This document shows positions 43,428-51,850 of a stretch of DNA of 64,000 nucleotides, in pieces. The position numbers and the translations under genes were made by a program. The notes under the pieces are model-generated. The model ran no database searches and was not told where the DNA came from. It saw nothing but the letters and a program-made list of their open reading frames with translations. Numbering within the stretch: position 1 is the stretch's first letter; the number at the start of each line of letters is the position of its first letter. Source of the stretch: Pseudopedobacter sp044361595 (GTDB lineage Bacteria; Bacteroidota; Bacteroidia; Sphingobacteriales; Sphingobacteriaceae); the NCBI GenBank assembly GCA_044361595.1, contig JBIKIN010000005.1, forward strand, positions 98,938 through 162,937, read 5' to 3'.

Positions 43428-43763
43428 TTATGCAGCAATTAATACGGGTGGGGCTTTGTTTTTACAGAAGTATAAATGTTTAGTATAATATCTATGCTTA
43501 AAATTTATTACTAAATCAGAAAACGGAGCCTCAACCTTTACAAAGGATTGAATTACTGGAAGATTAGCAATAAATACTGCATCAGAGAAGGTATGGCAAT
43601 GCTCGTTATGGGTTTTAATGTGGTTTTTGCAAACCTTAATATAACAATCATCTATGGGCAAAAAATGATGATTATGAAAAATATTATGTAAAGGAACAGC
43701 TGCACTAGTCACAGACACCAGCAGCACAATATTTAAAAAATATTTGCCAATCCTTTTTAACAT
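43428..43763 (-). CDS. Small His/Cys-rich exported protein, first gene of receptor operon
   Basis: The 111-residue protein begins with a hydrophobic export signal (about residues 8-25). The exported part has two candidate metal-binding clusters: HNIFHNHHF and a following DDCYIKVCKNHIKTHNEHCH, holding three Cys and several His. It is co-directional with the TonB receptor, 34 bp upstream. A TAATTTTG box sits five bases before its ATG, and a 20-bp inverted repeat lies 37 bp upstream. The family is not recognised by name; a periplasmic metal-binding or sensing role is inferred from composition and context. Confidence 0.6.
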   Translation of the reverse strand: MLKRIGKYFLNIVLLVSVTSAAVPLHNIFHNHHFLPIDDCYIKVCKNHIKTHNEHCHTFSDAVFIANLPVIQSFVKVEAPFSDLVINFKHRYYTKHLYFCKNKAPPVLIAA

Positions 43764-43800
43764 AGCTACAAAATTAATTATTTATGTTAATATTATGTTT

Positions 43801-43820
43801 TTGATAAGTAACAATATCAA
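43801..43820. promoter_or_regulatory. Candidate operator upstream of the metal-receptor operon
   Basis: TTGATAAGTAACAATATCAA contains a perfect TTGATA/TATCAA inverted repeat with an 8-bp spacer. It lies 37 bp before the His-rich gene and 46 bp before the divergent gene at 43867. A Fur/Zur-type repressor site is possible, but the motif is not a known consensus. Confidence 0.35.
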
Positions 43821-43866
43821 TTACATTACATTAAAAAAACACAAACAACATCTATATTTGCCTTTA

Positions 43867-44211
43867 ATGAAACCAGCAGAGGTAAACCAAAAATTTAAAG
43901 CTTTACAAGCAAAACTAGCCAATCAGTTTGATAATGATTTCCCAGACATTAAGGTAATTCTCTTTTTAATTGGTGTACAAGAGCTGGGTAAAGGTCCGCG
44001 TAAATTTAGTAAGCGGCAAAAAGAAGAGTTAATGCATATTGCTAATTGCAGATTATTTTCTGAATTGGGTTTTTATGAGCTAGAAGGTTTAGACCAAGAC
44101 GGCTGGCCACATTGGAAAAGGCTAAAACCAATACCTGCCTATACTTTACTAGAACAAGAAATGTTGATGAAAACATTAATTGTAAATTATTTTGAAGAGG
44201 TTTTTGATTAA
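43867..44211 (+). CDS. Conserved hypothetical protein
   Basis: The start at 43867 (MKPAEVNQKFKALQAKL) is preferred; the longer frame would cover the upstream control region. The 114-residue product is soluble and looks helical, with the notable segments ILFLIGVQELGKGPRKFSKRQKEELMHIA and FYELEGLDQDGWPHWKRL. I recall similar short proteins as conserved hypotheticals in Bacteroidota, with no assigned function. There is no signal peptide. It is divergent from the metal-receptor operon and followed by the dispersed repeat. Confidence 0.7.
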   Translation: MKPAEVNQKFKALQAKLANQFDNDFPDIKVILFLIGVQELGKGPRKFSKRQKEELMHIANCRLFSELGFYELEGLDQDGWPHWKRLKPIPAYTLLEQEMLMKTLIVNYFEEVFD

Positions 44212-44267
44212 CTAAATTGTTTATAATTACAGTTAATTTGCATGATTTTATTTTAACACACTACTAG

Positions 44268-44384
44268 TTTTGCGTAAGGGATGTAAAGGGCTTGGTACAT
44301 TTATTTGTTGGCTTTTAAACGCAAACAAATAAATTACGGCACCCCGCCACAGCCCGACCCAAATTTTTCTTTTGGGTTACGCCC
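44268..44384 (-). repeat. Dispersed palindromic repeat, copy B (long subtype)
   Basis: Read on the minus strand it starts GGGCGTAACCCAAA and ends CCCTTACGCAAAAC. Its first hairpin pairs ACCCAAA with TTTGGGT and its central one pairs ATTTATTTGTT with AACAAATAAAT; both differ in sequence from those of copy A yet stay fully paired. Its first base coincides with the last base of the glycosyltransferase stop codon (44384-44386). Confidence 0.78.
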
Positions 44385-45286
44385 TAAGATTTTTTCTGTT
44401 TGAGGTATCTAGCAACACGCTCAAAAATATTACCTTTTCTATGGCTCAAAAAAGTTTTTACGGCTAAATATGCTCGTTTGTTCTCTTTTACAGTGGGTGG
44501 AAAGTATTCAATTTTATTATGATTAAGCTCGCCATTGTACATTTCTTCTATGTTAGAATGTATTCCAGTGCCATCATGCCCAATGTTTAAGATTAACGAT
44601 TTTGACGGATTTAAACTTAAACCACCTTTTAAAAATATACTCGCATACCATCTTATTGCCCACGAGTTGTTTTTGCCTTTCTTAAATTCTTGCATTTGTT
44701 TCCAAAAATTCATTTTGCCTTCTATAGAGAATTGGTTGATTTTTGCCTTATCAAATTGAGACATTAATTCGTCAATATTGGGGTTAAAGTGTTGCCACGC
44801 TCTTTGCCAAGTTGCCCAGCCCCAGCTGTGTACCGCTCGGTAAATAAAACTGTCTGGAAGGTCTTGTTTTGGATCTAATGGATACATGTAAGCACTAATG
44901 TGCATTAGTTTTTCTTCGTTTTCGTAAAAATCTAGGGCATCGTTAAAATATTGAAGGGTATTTGACGAGCTTACTAAATCATCTTCAAAAACTATAACTC
45001 TGTTAAATTGCTTCAGCAAATCTGTTATACCATAAATAATGGCTTGGGCTAGGCCAAAGTTGTTTTTTGCTTTGATAACTCTAACGGTTTTAAAACCTGT
45101 AACGTTGGCAATAATTTCTCTAACAGCGGCTACATTTTCTTCTTGTTCTGGTGTTTTGGCCGCATCGGAAAAAATAAAAAGTTTGGTTTCGTTTGCTAGT
45201 TTATTTGCCTGTAAAGCTTCTAATGTTTTTAGCGTATGTTGAGGCCTATTGTAAACAAATAAGGCTATTGGAGCATATTTTTCCAT
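44384..45286 (-). CDS. Glycosyltransferase, family 2-like
   Basis: The 300-residue protein opens with YAPIALFVYNRPQHTLKTLEALQANKL, the usual nucleotide-sugar fold start of family 2-like enzymes acting on glycans, followed by FIFSDAAK and the metal-binding DxD region in RVIVFEDDLVSS (near residue 105). AVHSWGWATWQRAW is shared by a subgroup often found in surface polysaccharide clusters. It overlaps the flippase stop codon by one base (TAATG), so translation is probably coupled. It is the last gene of the four-gene glycan operon; donor and acceptor are unknown. Confidence 0.85.
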   Translation of the reverse strand: MEKYAPIALFVYNRPQHTLKTLEALQANKLANETKLFIFSDAAKTPEQEENVAAVREIIANVTGFKTVRVIKAKNNFGLAQAIIYGITDLLKQFNRVIVFEDDLVSSSNTLQYFNDALDFYENEEKLMHISAYMYPLDPKQDLPDSFIYRAVHSWGWATWQRAWQHFNPNIDELMSQFDKAKINQFSIEGKMNFWKQMQEFKKGKNNSWAIRWYASIFLKGGLSLNPSKSLILNIGHDGTGIHSNIEEMYNGELNHNKIEYFPPTVKENKRAYLAVKTFLSHRKGNIFERVARYLKQKKS

Positions 45287-46776
45287 TATTTGATGATGTT
45301 TACTTTAGATAGAATTTGATTAATGAATTGGTTAATATCGTTAGAAATTTTAAAGCTGTAAATTAAGAGCGTATATAAAATGAGCATACTTACAGAACGA
45401 TATGGCACATCTAAAAAGAACGAATTTAGTTTGGGCAATAAAATCCCGATAGTTAAAACCACCGCAGATATTACCATTAATTTGATAAACTGAATATTAA
45501 AAGGTTGCAATTTGTATTTAATTAATAAATACAACCAATAGGTGAAATTGAGTAAAAACATAGTGCAGGTATAGGATATTGCTGCGCCTAACATACCAAG
45601 TTTGGGTATAAATATAAAATTGAGTATTACGCAAACTAAAGCCGCAACTAACAGAATATACATAACCAGTTTATAATGCTTAGAGAAACTAATGATAGCA
45701 CCGTTTAGTCCGCCTGTAATATCGAACAAAAAGCCTATTCCGATAGCTATAAATACAAAATAATAGTTTTTATACTCGGGCTTATTTAATAATATCAATA
45801 TGTTTTCCCAATTGGCAATTAAACCAATAAACAATATGCAGCCTACTAAAAACTGCACTAAAGATGTTTTGCTATATATTTTGTTGATTTTTTCTAAATC
45901 GTGGGTTTTCCAAGCGTTTGCTATGATTTGGTACGATGTTGTATTTAAAGCTTTTGCGGGTAAACTAATCACCATAGCAACCGAGAAAAAAGTATAGTAA
46001 TAACCTACTGTCGCTTCTTGAGTAAACAGTTTTAAAATTACCATATCTATATTCTGAATCATCGCGAATGAACCGCCAGCAAGCATAGAATATAAACCAT
46101 ATTTAATAATCTCAGGAGATTTTTCTGTTACGCTTTCGCTGATTTTTTTAAACCTAATTAAGTCGAGTTTTTTTAGATAAACTAGTAGTATAATTAGTAT
46201 AAGAGCATTGGTAATGACATAGCCTAATACAAAAGTTTGATAATTTAGTATTTGTAGAAAGAGTAATAAAACAAGGGCTGCAGTTAAAATTTTTAATAAA
46301 ACTTCTCGTAAAAACGAAGGCACAATATTGTGGAATGTAGTGCGAGCAAAGGTTTCGGCAAGGCCATACCACAAGGTAAAAAGCGATACCGGAATAACCA
46401 AATAGTAGTATTTAAAAAACAGAGATGAGCCTTTTGAATTTTGCTGGTATTGCTGTATGACCTCTTTCCCCAAAATATAACAAAGCGTTACCAAAACAAA
46501 TGAAATACTAGTAAATTTTAAAACATATAATGGAAAACCGTTGTGTTGTTTATTGTCTGTTTTAAAAAATGGAAAATACCTAGTAATTACACTGCTAAAG
46601 CCTAATGCGGCTACCTGTGTAAATAGTAGCGAAACGGATGTGAGTAAACCAAAAAAACCAATCTGCTCGGCTGTTAATACCCTTTGAAAAAGAATAATTA
46701 AGTTAAAAAAGCCCAAAGCAGTGCCAATATATAAGATAATGCTATTATAAAAACCTTGTTTTTTAAGGAGGTTCAT
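45286..46776 (-). CDS. Polysaccharide flippase (Wzx/MATE-like oligosaccharide transporter)
   Basis: The 496-residue protein is almost entirely hydrophobic with about 12-14 predicted membrane helices, starting GFYNSIILYIGTALGFFNLIILFQ. It fits the polysaccharide synthesis (Wzx/RfbX) group that flips lipid-linked glycan units across the inner membrane. The flanking glycosyltransferases and FkbM methyltransferase support this. The previous gene ends 2 bp upstream. No Wzy polymerase is seen in the window. Confidence 0.88.
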   Translation of the reverse strand: MNLLKKQGFYNSIILYIGTALGFFNLIILFQRVLTAEQIGFFGLLTSVSLLFTQVAALGFSSVITRYFPFFKTDNKQHNGFPLYVLKFTSISFVLVTLCYILGKEVIQQYQQNSKGSSLFFKYYYLVIPVSLFTLWYGLAETFARTTFHNIVPSFLREVLLKILTAALVLLLFLQILNYQTFVLGYVITNALILIILLVYLKKLDLIRFKKISESVTEKSPEIIKYGLYSMLAGGSFAMIQNIDMVILKLFTQEATVGYYYTFFSVAMVISLPAKALNTTSYQIIANAWKTHDLEKINKIYSKTSLVQFLVGCILFIGLIANWENILILLNKPEYKNYYFVFIAIGIGFLFDITGGLNGAIISFSKHYKLVMYILLVAALVCVILNFIFIPKLGMLGAAISYTCTMFLLNFTYWLYLLIKYKLQPFNIQFIKLMVISAVVLTIGILLPKLNSFFLDVPYRSVSMLILYTLLIYSFKISNDINQFINQILSKVNIIK

Positions 46777-46778
46777 AC

Positions 46779-47942
46779 TTAGTGTTTAATTAGTTTTTGA
46801 TACAAATTTAGAGGTTCAAACGCTTTAACCGCTTCTTTAATGTTGTTTTTTAAATTATTAATGATGCTGGGTTTTAAAACTAAACTTTGTAGTGTTTCAA
46901 ACAAATTATCTTGATAAAAAAGACAAGCGTTTTCTAATTCTTTTAATGGCTGATATGAGGAAGGAAAGATACCCGGTTTAGCAGCTTTAATCATGTTAAA
47001 TATTACACCCGTTTCTTTGGTTTCGCCATATTTACTTTGGCTGTTGATATTTACTTTTAGATTGCCTAAAATTATATCGCAGGCTTGCAATCTTTCATCA
47101 AACTGAGTGTGATTAACAAAACCTTGGTTATAAAAAACAGTAAGTCCGTTTGCTTCTAAGGCTAAAATATGTTTTAAAATTTCTTGATTATCTTTTGAAA
47201 TATAGCCTAAAAAATCAACAGAAATATGCTCATTAAAAAATGATTGGCTCTTTTTTAAAACTTCAATTAATAAATGATAATCTCTTCTGCTCTCATCAAC
47301 CGAGCCTGGCACACATATTCTAAGCTTTCTGTTTTTTATTGATAAATCTTCTAAGTTTTGATGAATGCAAAAAGGAAAAACTAAAATATTTAAACTTGTA
47401 TTTAAGCTTAAGAGATATTGTTTTTGAGCATCGGAATAAACCAAAAACACACCTTTTTTTAAGATAATTTGATTTACTAATTGATTGATATGCTGCTGCT
47501 TTTTAAAATCTTTAACAAAATACTTAATGGGTAAATAAATCGTATTTTTTAGTTTGGTTATGTTTGTTTTTTTAAGCTTTTCTAATAATAAATCCCATCT
47601 TTTATTTAGTGAATTATTAAACCAGATGTTGGTGTTATGAACAGTTAAAATTAAGACTGTACTCCAATTTACTTGAGCAAATTCTTGATAATATTTATCA
47701 ATAGTATTGATGTGTATTCTATCTAAACCAAAATTGTTAATAAGGTTTAAAAATTGATTGAGATCCTCTGTCTTAGGAGTAACAACTTCTATTTGTGGAT
47801 GCTTAAACTGATAATTTTCTTTAAACTTTTCTAGAGTAAAAACTGTGATTTTGTTTTCTTTAGCGGTAGCATAAGTGTAAGCTAGTGCTTCAACTGCAGT
47901 GTAATGATTAGCCTCACAAATTTCTACAATTCCAATTTTCAA
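46779..47942 (-). CDS. Probable glycosyltransferase (GT-B-like), not assigned to a family
   Basis: The 387-residue protein starts MKIGIVEICEANHYTAVEALAY and has a two-domain pattern like GT-B enzymes: an N-half with alternating beta/alpha units (ITVFTLEKF, DRIHINTIDKYY, LILTVHN) and a C-half with LRICVPGSVDESRRDYHLLIEVL and VDFLGYISK, the typical start of the second Rossmann-like domain. A canonical EX7E motif is not obvious. It lies between the FkbM methyltransferase (4 bp gap) and the flippase (2 bp gap), so a role in the same glycan is very likely. Family and substrate remain unclear. Confidence 0.7.
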   Translation of the reverse strand: MKIGIVEICEANHYTAVEALAYTYATAKENKITVFTLEKFKENYQFKHPQIEVVTPKTEDLNQFLNLINNFGLDRIHINTIDKYYQEFAQVNWSTVLILTVHNTNIWFNNSLNKRWDLLLEKLKKTNITKLKNTIYLPIKYFVKDFKKQQHINQLVNQIILKKGVFLVYSDAQKQYLLSLNTSLNILVFPFCIHQNLEDLSIKNRKLRICVPGSVDESRRDYHLLIEVLKKSQSFFNEHISVDFLGYISKDNQEILKHILALEANGLTVFYNQGFVNHTQFDERLQACDIILGNLKVNINSQSKYGETKETGVIFNMIKAAKPGIFPSSYQPLKELENACLFYQDNLFETLQSLVLKPSIINNLKNNIKEAVKAFEPLNLYQKLIKH

Positions 47943-47946
47943 ACTA

Positions 47947-48636
47947 TTAATTTTTAGTAAAAAGCGATTCGGCGTATAAAATCCTTCCGTCTTGTTTGTT
48001 TAAGGCTTGGGTATAGTTGCCTTTAAAAATAAATCCAATTTGAGTTAAAAGCTGATAAATGCCTTCAAATAACAGCTGCCCTTGATAAAGTTCTTCAAAA
48101 GAGGTTTCAATCAAAATACAATCGGCTTTTTTTAAGGTTTCTATGCCGCCCTTTATCACTTTATCCTCAAAACCTTGCACATCTATTTTAACCATAAACT
48201 TACCGCTTACATTAAAATCAGTAAAAACTTGGTCTAATTTTTTAATTACAACGGTTTCTTTTTCTTTAAATCCTGTACCCGCAAAAACTTCAGTATGTAA
48301 ATCGGCCATGGGTAAAAGCGAAGAGCTTGGGCTGTGTTGACTAATATTAATCTCTTGATTTTCTTCAACCTCGCCCAATGCATAATTAAATGCAGTAACC
48401 GGAATATTCTTGGTGTTTTCTAATAACTCTTGATAACAACTTTTTATAGGCTCAAAAGATATAATTTTTGCGCTCGGCAATATTTGATGTATTCTGTTTG
48501 CAAATTGGCCAGTATTGGCACCAATATCTAAAACATAATTTATACCTCGGTTTTGTAGCCAAAGGTTGTTTTCTGGTCTAACTAATTTCACAATTAGTCC
48601 CATTTTATAAAGTATGCCTTGAATAAATTGAATCAT
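47947..48636 (-). CDS. FkbM-family methyltransferase
   Basis: The 229-residue protein has the S-adenosylmethionine motif VLDIGANTGQFANRIH (about 35-50), the acidic SFEPI strand that follows, and the FkbM-type VKIDVQGFEDKVIKGG segment near 150. FkbM enzymes O-methylate sugars or small-molecule hydroxyls. It is the first gene of the four-gene operon with two glycosyltransferases and a flippase, so methylation of a surface glycan residue is likely. It is about 145 bp from the aspS stop codon, with a terminator between. Confidence 0.9.
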   Translation of the reverse strand: MIQFIQGILYKMGLIVKLVRPENNLWLQNRGINYVLDIGANTGQFANRIHQILPSAKIISFEPIKSCYQELLENTKNIPVTAFNYALGEVEENQEINISQHSPSSSLLPMADLHTEVFAGTGFKEKETVVIKKLDQVFTDFNVSGKFMVKIDVQGFEDKVIKGGIETLKKADCILIETSFEELYQGQLLFEGIYQLLTQIGFIFKGNYTQALNKQDGRILYAESLFTKN

Positions 48637-48695
48637 GTTTTAAAAATTTATCAAACTTATCGTATTTGAGTTTAAATGTAGAAATTTAGGCAACA

Positions 48696-48728
48696 AATAA
48701 GCCCGAATTTGTAAATCGGGCTTATTTT
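48696..48728. terminator. Terminator after aspS
   Basis: AATAAGCCCGA and TCGGGCTTATT form a perfect 11-bp stem with a 9-base loop, downstream of the aspS stop on the minus strand. The T run is interrupted, so strength is uncertain. Confidence 0.65.
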
Positions 48729-48781
48729 ATTTTTAAATAAGCAAGTCTTCCTTATTTCTTGCCCTTTTATCTCAAATCTAC

Positions 48782-50527
48782 CTAAACCGTAGTCTCAATA
48801 CTTAATTCCTTTTTTTGCTTATCATCAATCGTTGATGGAGAATCAATCATCACATCACGACCAGAGTTGTTCTTAGGGAAAGCAATCACATCTCTAATGG
48901 TATCTAAGCCAGCTAAAATAGATACTAATCTATCAAAGCCAAATGCAATACCACCATGCGGCGGAGCGCCATATTCAAAAGCCTCTAATAAGAAACCGAA
49001 TTGTTTTTGTGCTTCTTCTGGTGTAAAACCTAAATGTTTAAACATGATAGATTGTAATTTTCTATCATGTATACGGATAGAACCACCACCAATCTCGGTT
49101 CCGTTAATTACTAAATCGTAAGCATTAGCTCTAACTTCGCCTGGGTTAGTATCTAGCATGGCAATATCCTCTGGTTTTGGCGAAGTAAACGGATGGTGCA
49201 TGGCGTGGTAACGCTCTGTTTCTTCGTCCCATTCCAATAGAGGAAAATCTATCACCCAAAGTGGTGCAAATTTATTTTTATCGCGTAAGCCTAATCGGTT
49301 ACCCATTTCTAAACGCAATTCGTTTAGTTGTTTACGAGCTTTGTCTTTTCCTCCTGCTAAAACCAAAACTAAATCACCAGGCTCTGTTGCAAAAGCTGCC
49401 GACCATTTTTTCAACTGCTCCTCATCGTAGAATTTATCGACAGACGATTTTAAAGAACCATCTTCGTTATGACGCATGTAAATTAAACCAGTAGCTCCAA
49501 TTTGCGGACGTTTCATGTAATCAGTTAACTCGTCTAATTGCTTACGAGTATAAGATGCCGCACCTTTAGCGTTAATACCTACCACAAATTCTGCTTGATC
49601 AAAAACAGGGAAACCTACACCTTTTACAATATCATTAAGTTCTACAAATTGCATTCCAAAACGGATATCTGGCTTATCAGAACCATATAAACGCATAGCA
49701 TCAGCATAAAGCATTCTTGGGAAATCCTCAAACTCAATTCCTTTTACATTTTTAAACATATGGCGAGTTAAGCCTTCAAACATATTTAAAATATCTTCTT
49801 GCTCTATAAAAGCCATCTCGCAATCAATCTGCGTAAACTCAGGCTGACGGTCGGCTCTTAAATCTTCATCTCTAAAGCACTTTACAATTTGGAAATAACG
49901 GTCAAAGCCCGAAACCATTAACAATTGCTTAAAGGTTTGTGGCGATTGCGGCAAAGCATAAAACTCTCCCGGATTCATTCTGCTTGGTACCACAAAATCT
50001 CTAGCGCCTTCTGGCGTAGATTTAATTAAAACCGGGGTTTCCACCTCTAAAAAGCCTTGTGCATCTAAATATTTACGTATTTCTTGCGCCATTTTATGAC
50101 GAAGAATTAAGTTGTTACGCACCGGGTTACGACGTAAATCTAGGTAACGATATTTCATGCGCAACTCATCACCACCGTCCGTTTCATCTTCAATCATAAA
50201 CGGAGGTAACTTAGCCTCGTTCAAAATCTCTAAATCGCTTACCTTAATTTCTATCTCACCTGTAGGTATTTTTGGGTTTTTATTAGAACGCTCTAATACT
50301 GTTCCAGTTACTTTAATCACAAACTCACGTCCCAAATCCTTCACCTTGGTGCGTAAATCATCAGCATCATCTGTATTAACCACCAACTGCGTTAAACCAT
50401 AACGGTCTCTTACATCAATAAAAGTAGTTCCACCTAAATCTCTCGATTTTTGTACCCAACCACTTAAAATAACTTCCTTACCTAAATCTGCGAGGGTTAA
50501 CTCGCCACAAGTATGCGTTCTGTGCAT
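48782..50527 (-). CDS. aspS: Aspartyl-tRNA synthetase
   Basis: AspRS charges tRNA-Asp. The start at 50527 (MHRTHTCGELTLADLG) matches the family's N-terminus; the longer open frame adds 33 residues without homology. The 581-residue protein has the OB-fold anticodon domain (VILSGWVQKSRDLGGTTFIDVRDRYG), class II motif 2 (FRDEDLRADRQPEFTQID), the bacterial insertion domain, and motif 3 (GGIAFGFDRLVSILAG). Length and order are normal for bacterial AspRS. It is transcribed alone. Confidence 0.96.
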   Translation of the reverse strand: MHRTHTCGELTLADLGKEVILSGWVQKSRDLGGTTFIDVRDRYGLTQLVVNTDDADDLRTKVKDLGREFVIKVTGTVLERSNKNPKIPTGEIEIKVSDLEILNEAKLPPFMIEDETDGGDELRMKYRYLDLRRNPVRNNLILRHKMAQEIRKYLDAQGFLEVETPVLIKSTPEGARDFVVPSRMNPGEFYALPQSPQTFKQLLMVSGFDRYFQIVKCFRDEDLRADRQPEFTQIDCEMAFIEQEDILNMFEGLTRHMFKNVKGIEFEDFPRMLYADAMRLYGSDKPDIRFGMQFVELNDIVKGVGFPVFDQAEFVVGINAKGAASYTRKQLDELTDYMKRPQIGATGLIYMRHNEDGSLKSSVDKFYDEEQLKKWSAAFATEPGDLVLVLAGGKDKARKQLNELRLEMGNRLGLRDKNKFAPLWVIDFPLLEWDEETERYHAMHHPFTSPKPEDIAMLDTNPGEVRANAYDLVINGTEIGGGSIRIHDRKLQSIMFKHLGFTPEEAQKQFGFLLEAFEYGAPPHGGIAFGFDRLVSILAGLDTIRDVIAFPKNNSGRDVMIDSPSTIDDKQKKELSIETTV

Positions 50528-50764
50528 TATTATTCTGTTTTTATTTTGGCTTTCGCCGATTTTTGCGTCAAATATAAGTTTAAATATATTTTTAGGGAAG
50601 TTTTTAGTTTTTAAAGATTTTGGCAAAGTTTATTAGCAGATAAATATTAATGAATACATTATAAATACCTACTAACAAAATAGAACTTCAAAGCATAAAA
50701 TTTTCTTAATTTCGCTTTTTAAATAATTCCAATATTACTAAACAATTATTCCAAACTATATAAA

Positions 50765-51847
50765 ATGAAGAATACCGCTTTAACAGAGAAGCACATTAGT
50801 CTTGGTGCAAAAATGGTTCCTTTTGCAGGTTATAATATGCCAGTACAATATGCTGGTATAAATGTAGAGCATGAAACCGTAAGAAAGCATGTTGGAGTTT
50901 TTGATGTGAGCCACATGGGCGAGTTTATTTTAAAGGGGGCAGGAGCCTTAGATTTAATACAACAAGTTATTTCTAACGATGCGTCTAAATTGTTTGATGG
51001 TAAGATATTATATGCTTGTTTGCCAAATTTAGAGGGTGGTATTGTAGATGATTTACTGGTTTATAGAATAGATGAGCAAACCTACATGTTAGTTGTTAAT
51101 GCTTCTAATATTGACAAGGATTGGAACTGGATTTCTTCTTTTAATAATGCAGCTGTTGATATGAAAAACATATCAGAGCGTACATCTTTATTGGCAGTAC
51201 AAGGTCCAAAAGCTACAAATGCCTTACAAAGTTTAACTGATGTTAACCTTTCTGAAATGGATTACTATACTTTTAAGAAAGGAACTTTTGCTGGTGTAAA
51301 TAATGTTTTAATTTCTGCAACAGGTTATACAGGCGCTGGTGGTTTCGAGATTTATTTTGATAACGAACATGCTGATAAAATTTGGGACGCAATTTTTGCA
51401 GCTGGAGAACCTTTTGGAATTAAGCCTATTGGCTTGGGCGCTAGAGATACTTTACGTTTAGAAATGGGTTTCTGTTTGTATGGAAACGATATTGATGATA
51501 CTACATCGCCAATTGAAGCTGGCTTAGGTTGGGTAACTAAGTTTACCAAAACTTTTAATAATTCTGAAGCCCTATTAGCTCAAAAACAAGCTGGCGTTAG
51601 TCAAAAATTAGCAGGTTTTGAAATGATAGAACGTGGAATTCCTCGTCACGATTATGAAATTGTAGATGCCGAAGGTAACACTATTGGTAAAGTAACATCT
51701 GGTACGCAGTCTCCTTCTTTACAAAAAGCAATTGGCATGGGTTATATCAAAACAGAATTAGCTAAAGAAGGGCAAGAAATTTATATAAAAATTAGAGAAA
51801 ATAAGGTTAAAGCTAAGGTAGTTAAATTCCCTTTTTACAAGAAGTAA
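50765..51847 (+). CDS. gcvT: Aminomethyltransferase (glycine cleavage T protein)
   Basis: GcvT releases ammonia from the aminomethyl lipoate carried by GcvH and passes the one-carbon unit to tetrahydrofolate. The 360-residue protein has AKMVPFAGYNMPVQY, the folate-binding FDVSHMGEF (near 45-53), GYTGAGGFEIYF, GLGARDTLRLEMGFCLYG and the C-terminal VTSGTQSPSLQKAIGMGY. It is close to the usual length. The comB gene follows after 3 bp. Other glycine cleavage genes are not in the window. Confidence 0.95.
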   Translation: MKNTALTEKHISLGAKMVPFAGYNMPVQYAGINVEHETVRKHVGVFDVSHMGEFILKGAGALDLIQQVISNDASKLFDGKILYACLPNLEGGIVDDLLVYRIDEQTYMLVVNASNIDKDWNWISSFNNAAVDMKNISERTSLLAVQGPKATNALQSLTDVNLSEMDYYTFKKGTFAGVNNVLISATGYTGAGGFEIYFDNEHADKIWDAIFAAGEPFGIKPIGLGARDTLRLEMGFCLYGNDIDDTTSPIEAGLGWVTKFTKTFNNSEALLAQKQAGVSQKLAGFEMIERGIPRHDYEIVDAEGNTIGKVTSGTQSPSLQKAIGMGYIKTELAKEGQEIYIKIRENKVKAKVVKFPFYKK

Positions 51848-51850
51848 CTT

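Noticed and set aside
43764..43800. A recognisable Zur or Fur box directly before the His-rich gene
   Set aside because: No known consensus fits; only the inverted repeat at 43801-43820 is symmetric enough to report, at low confidence.
50528..50626. Longer N-terminus for aspS
   Set aside because: The 33 added residues are low-complexity Lys/Asn/Ile sequence, and the family starts at MHRTHTCGEL.
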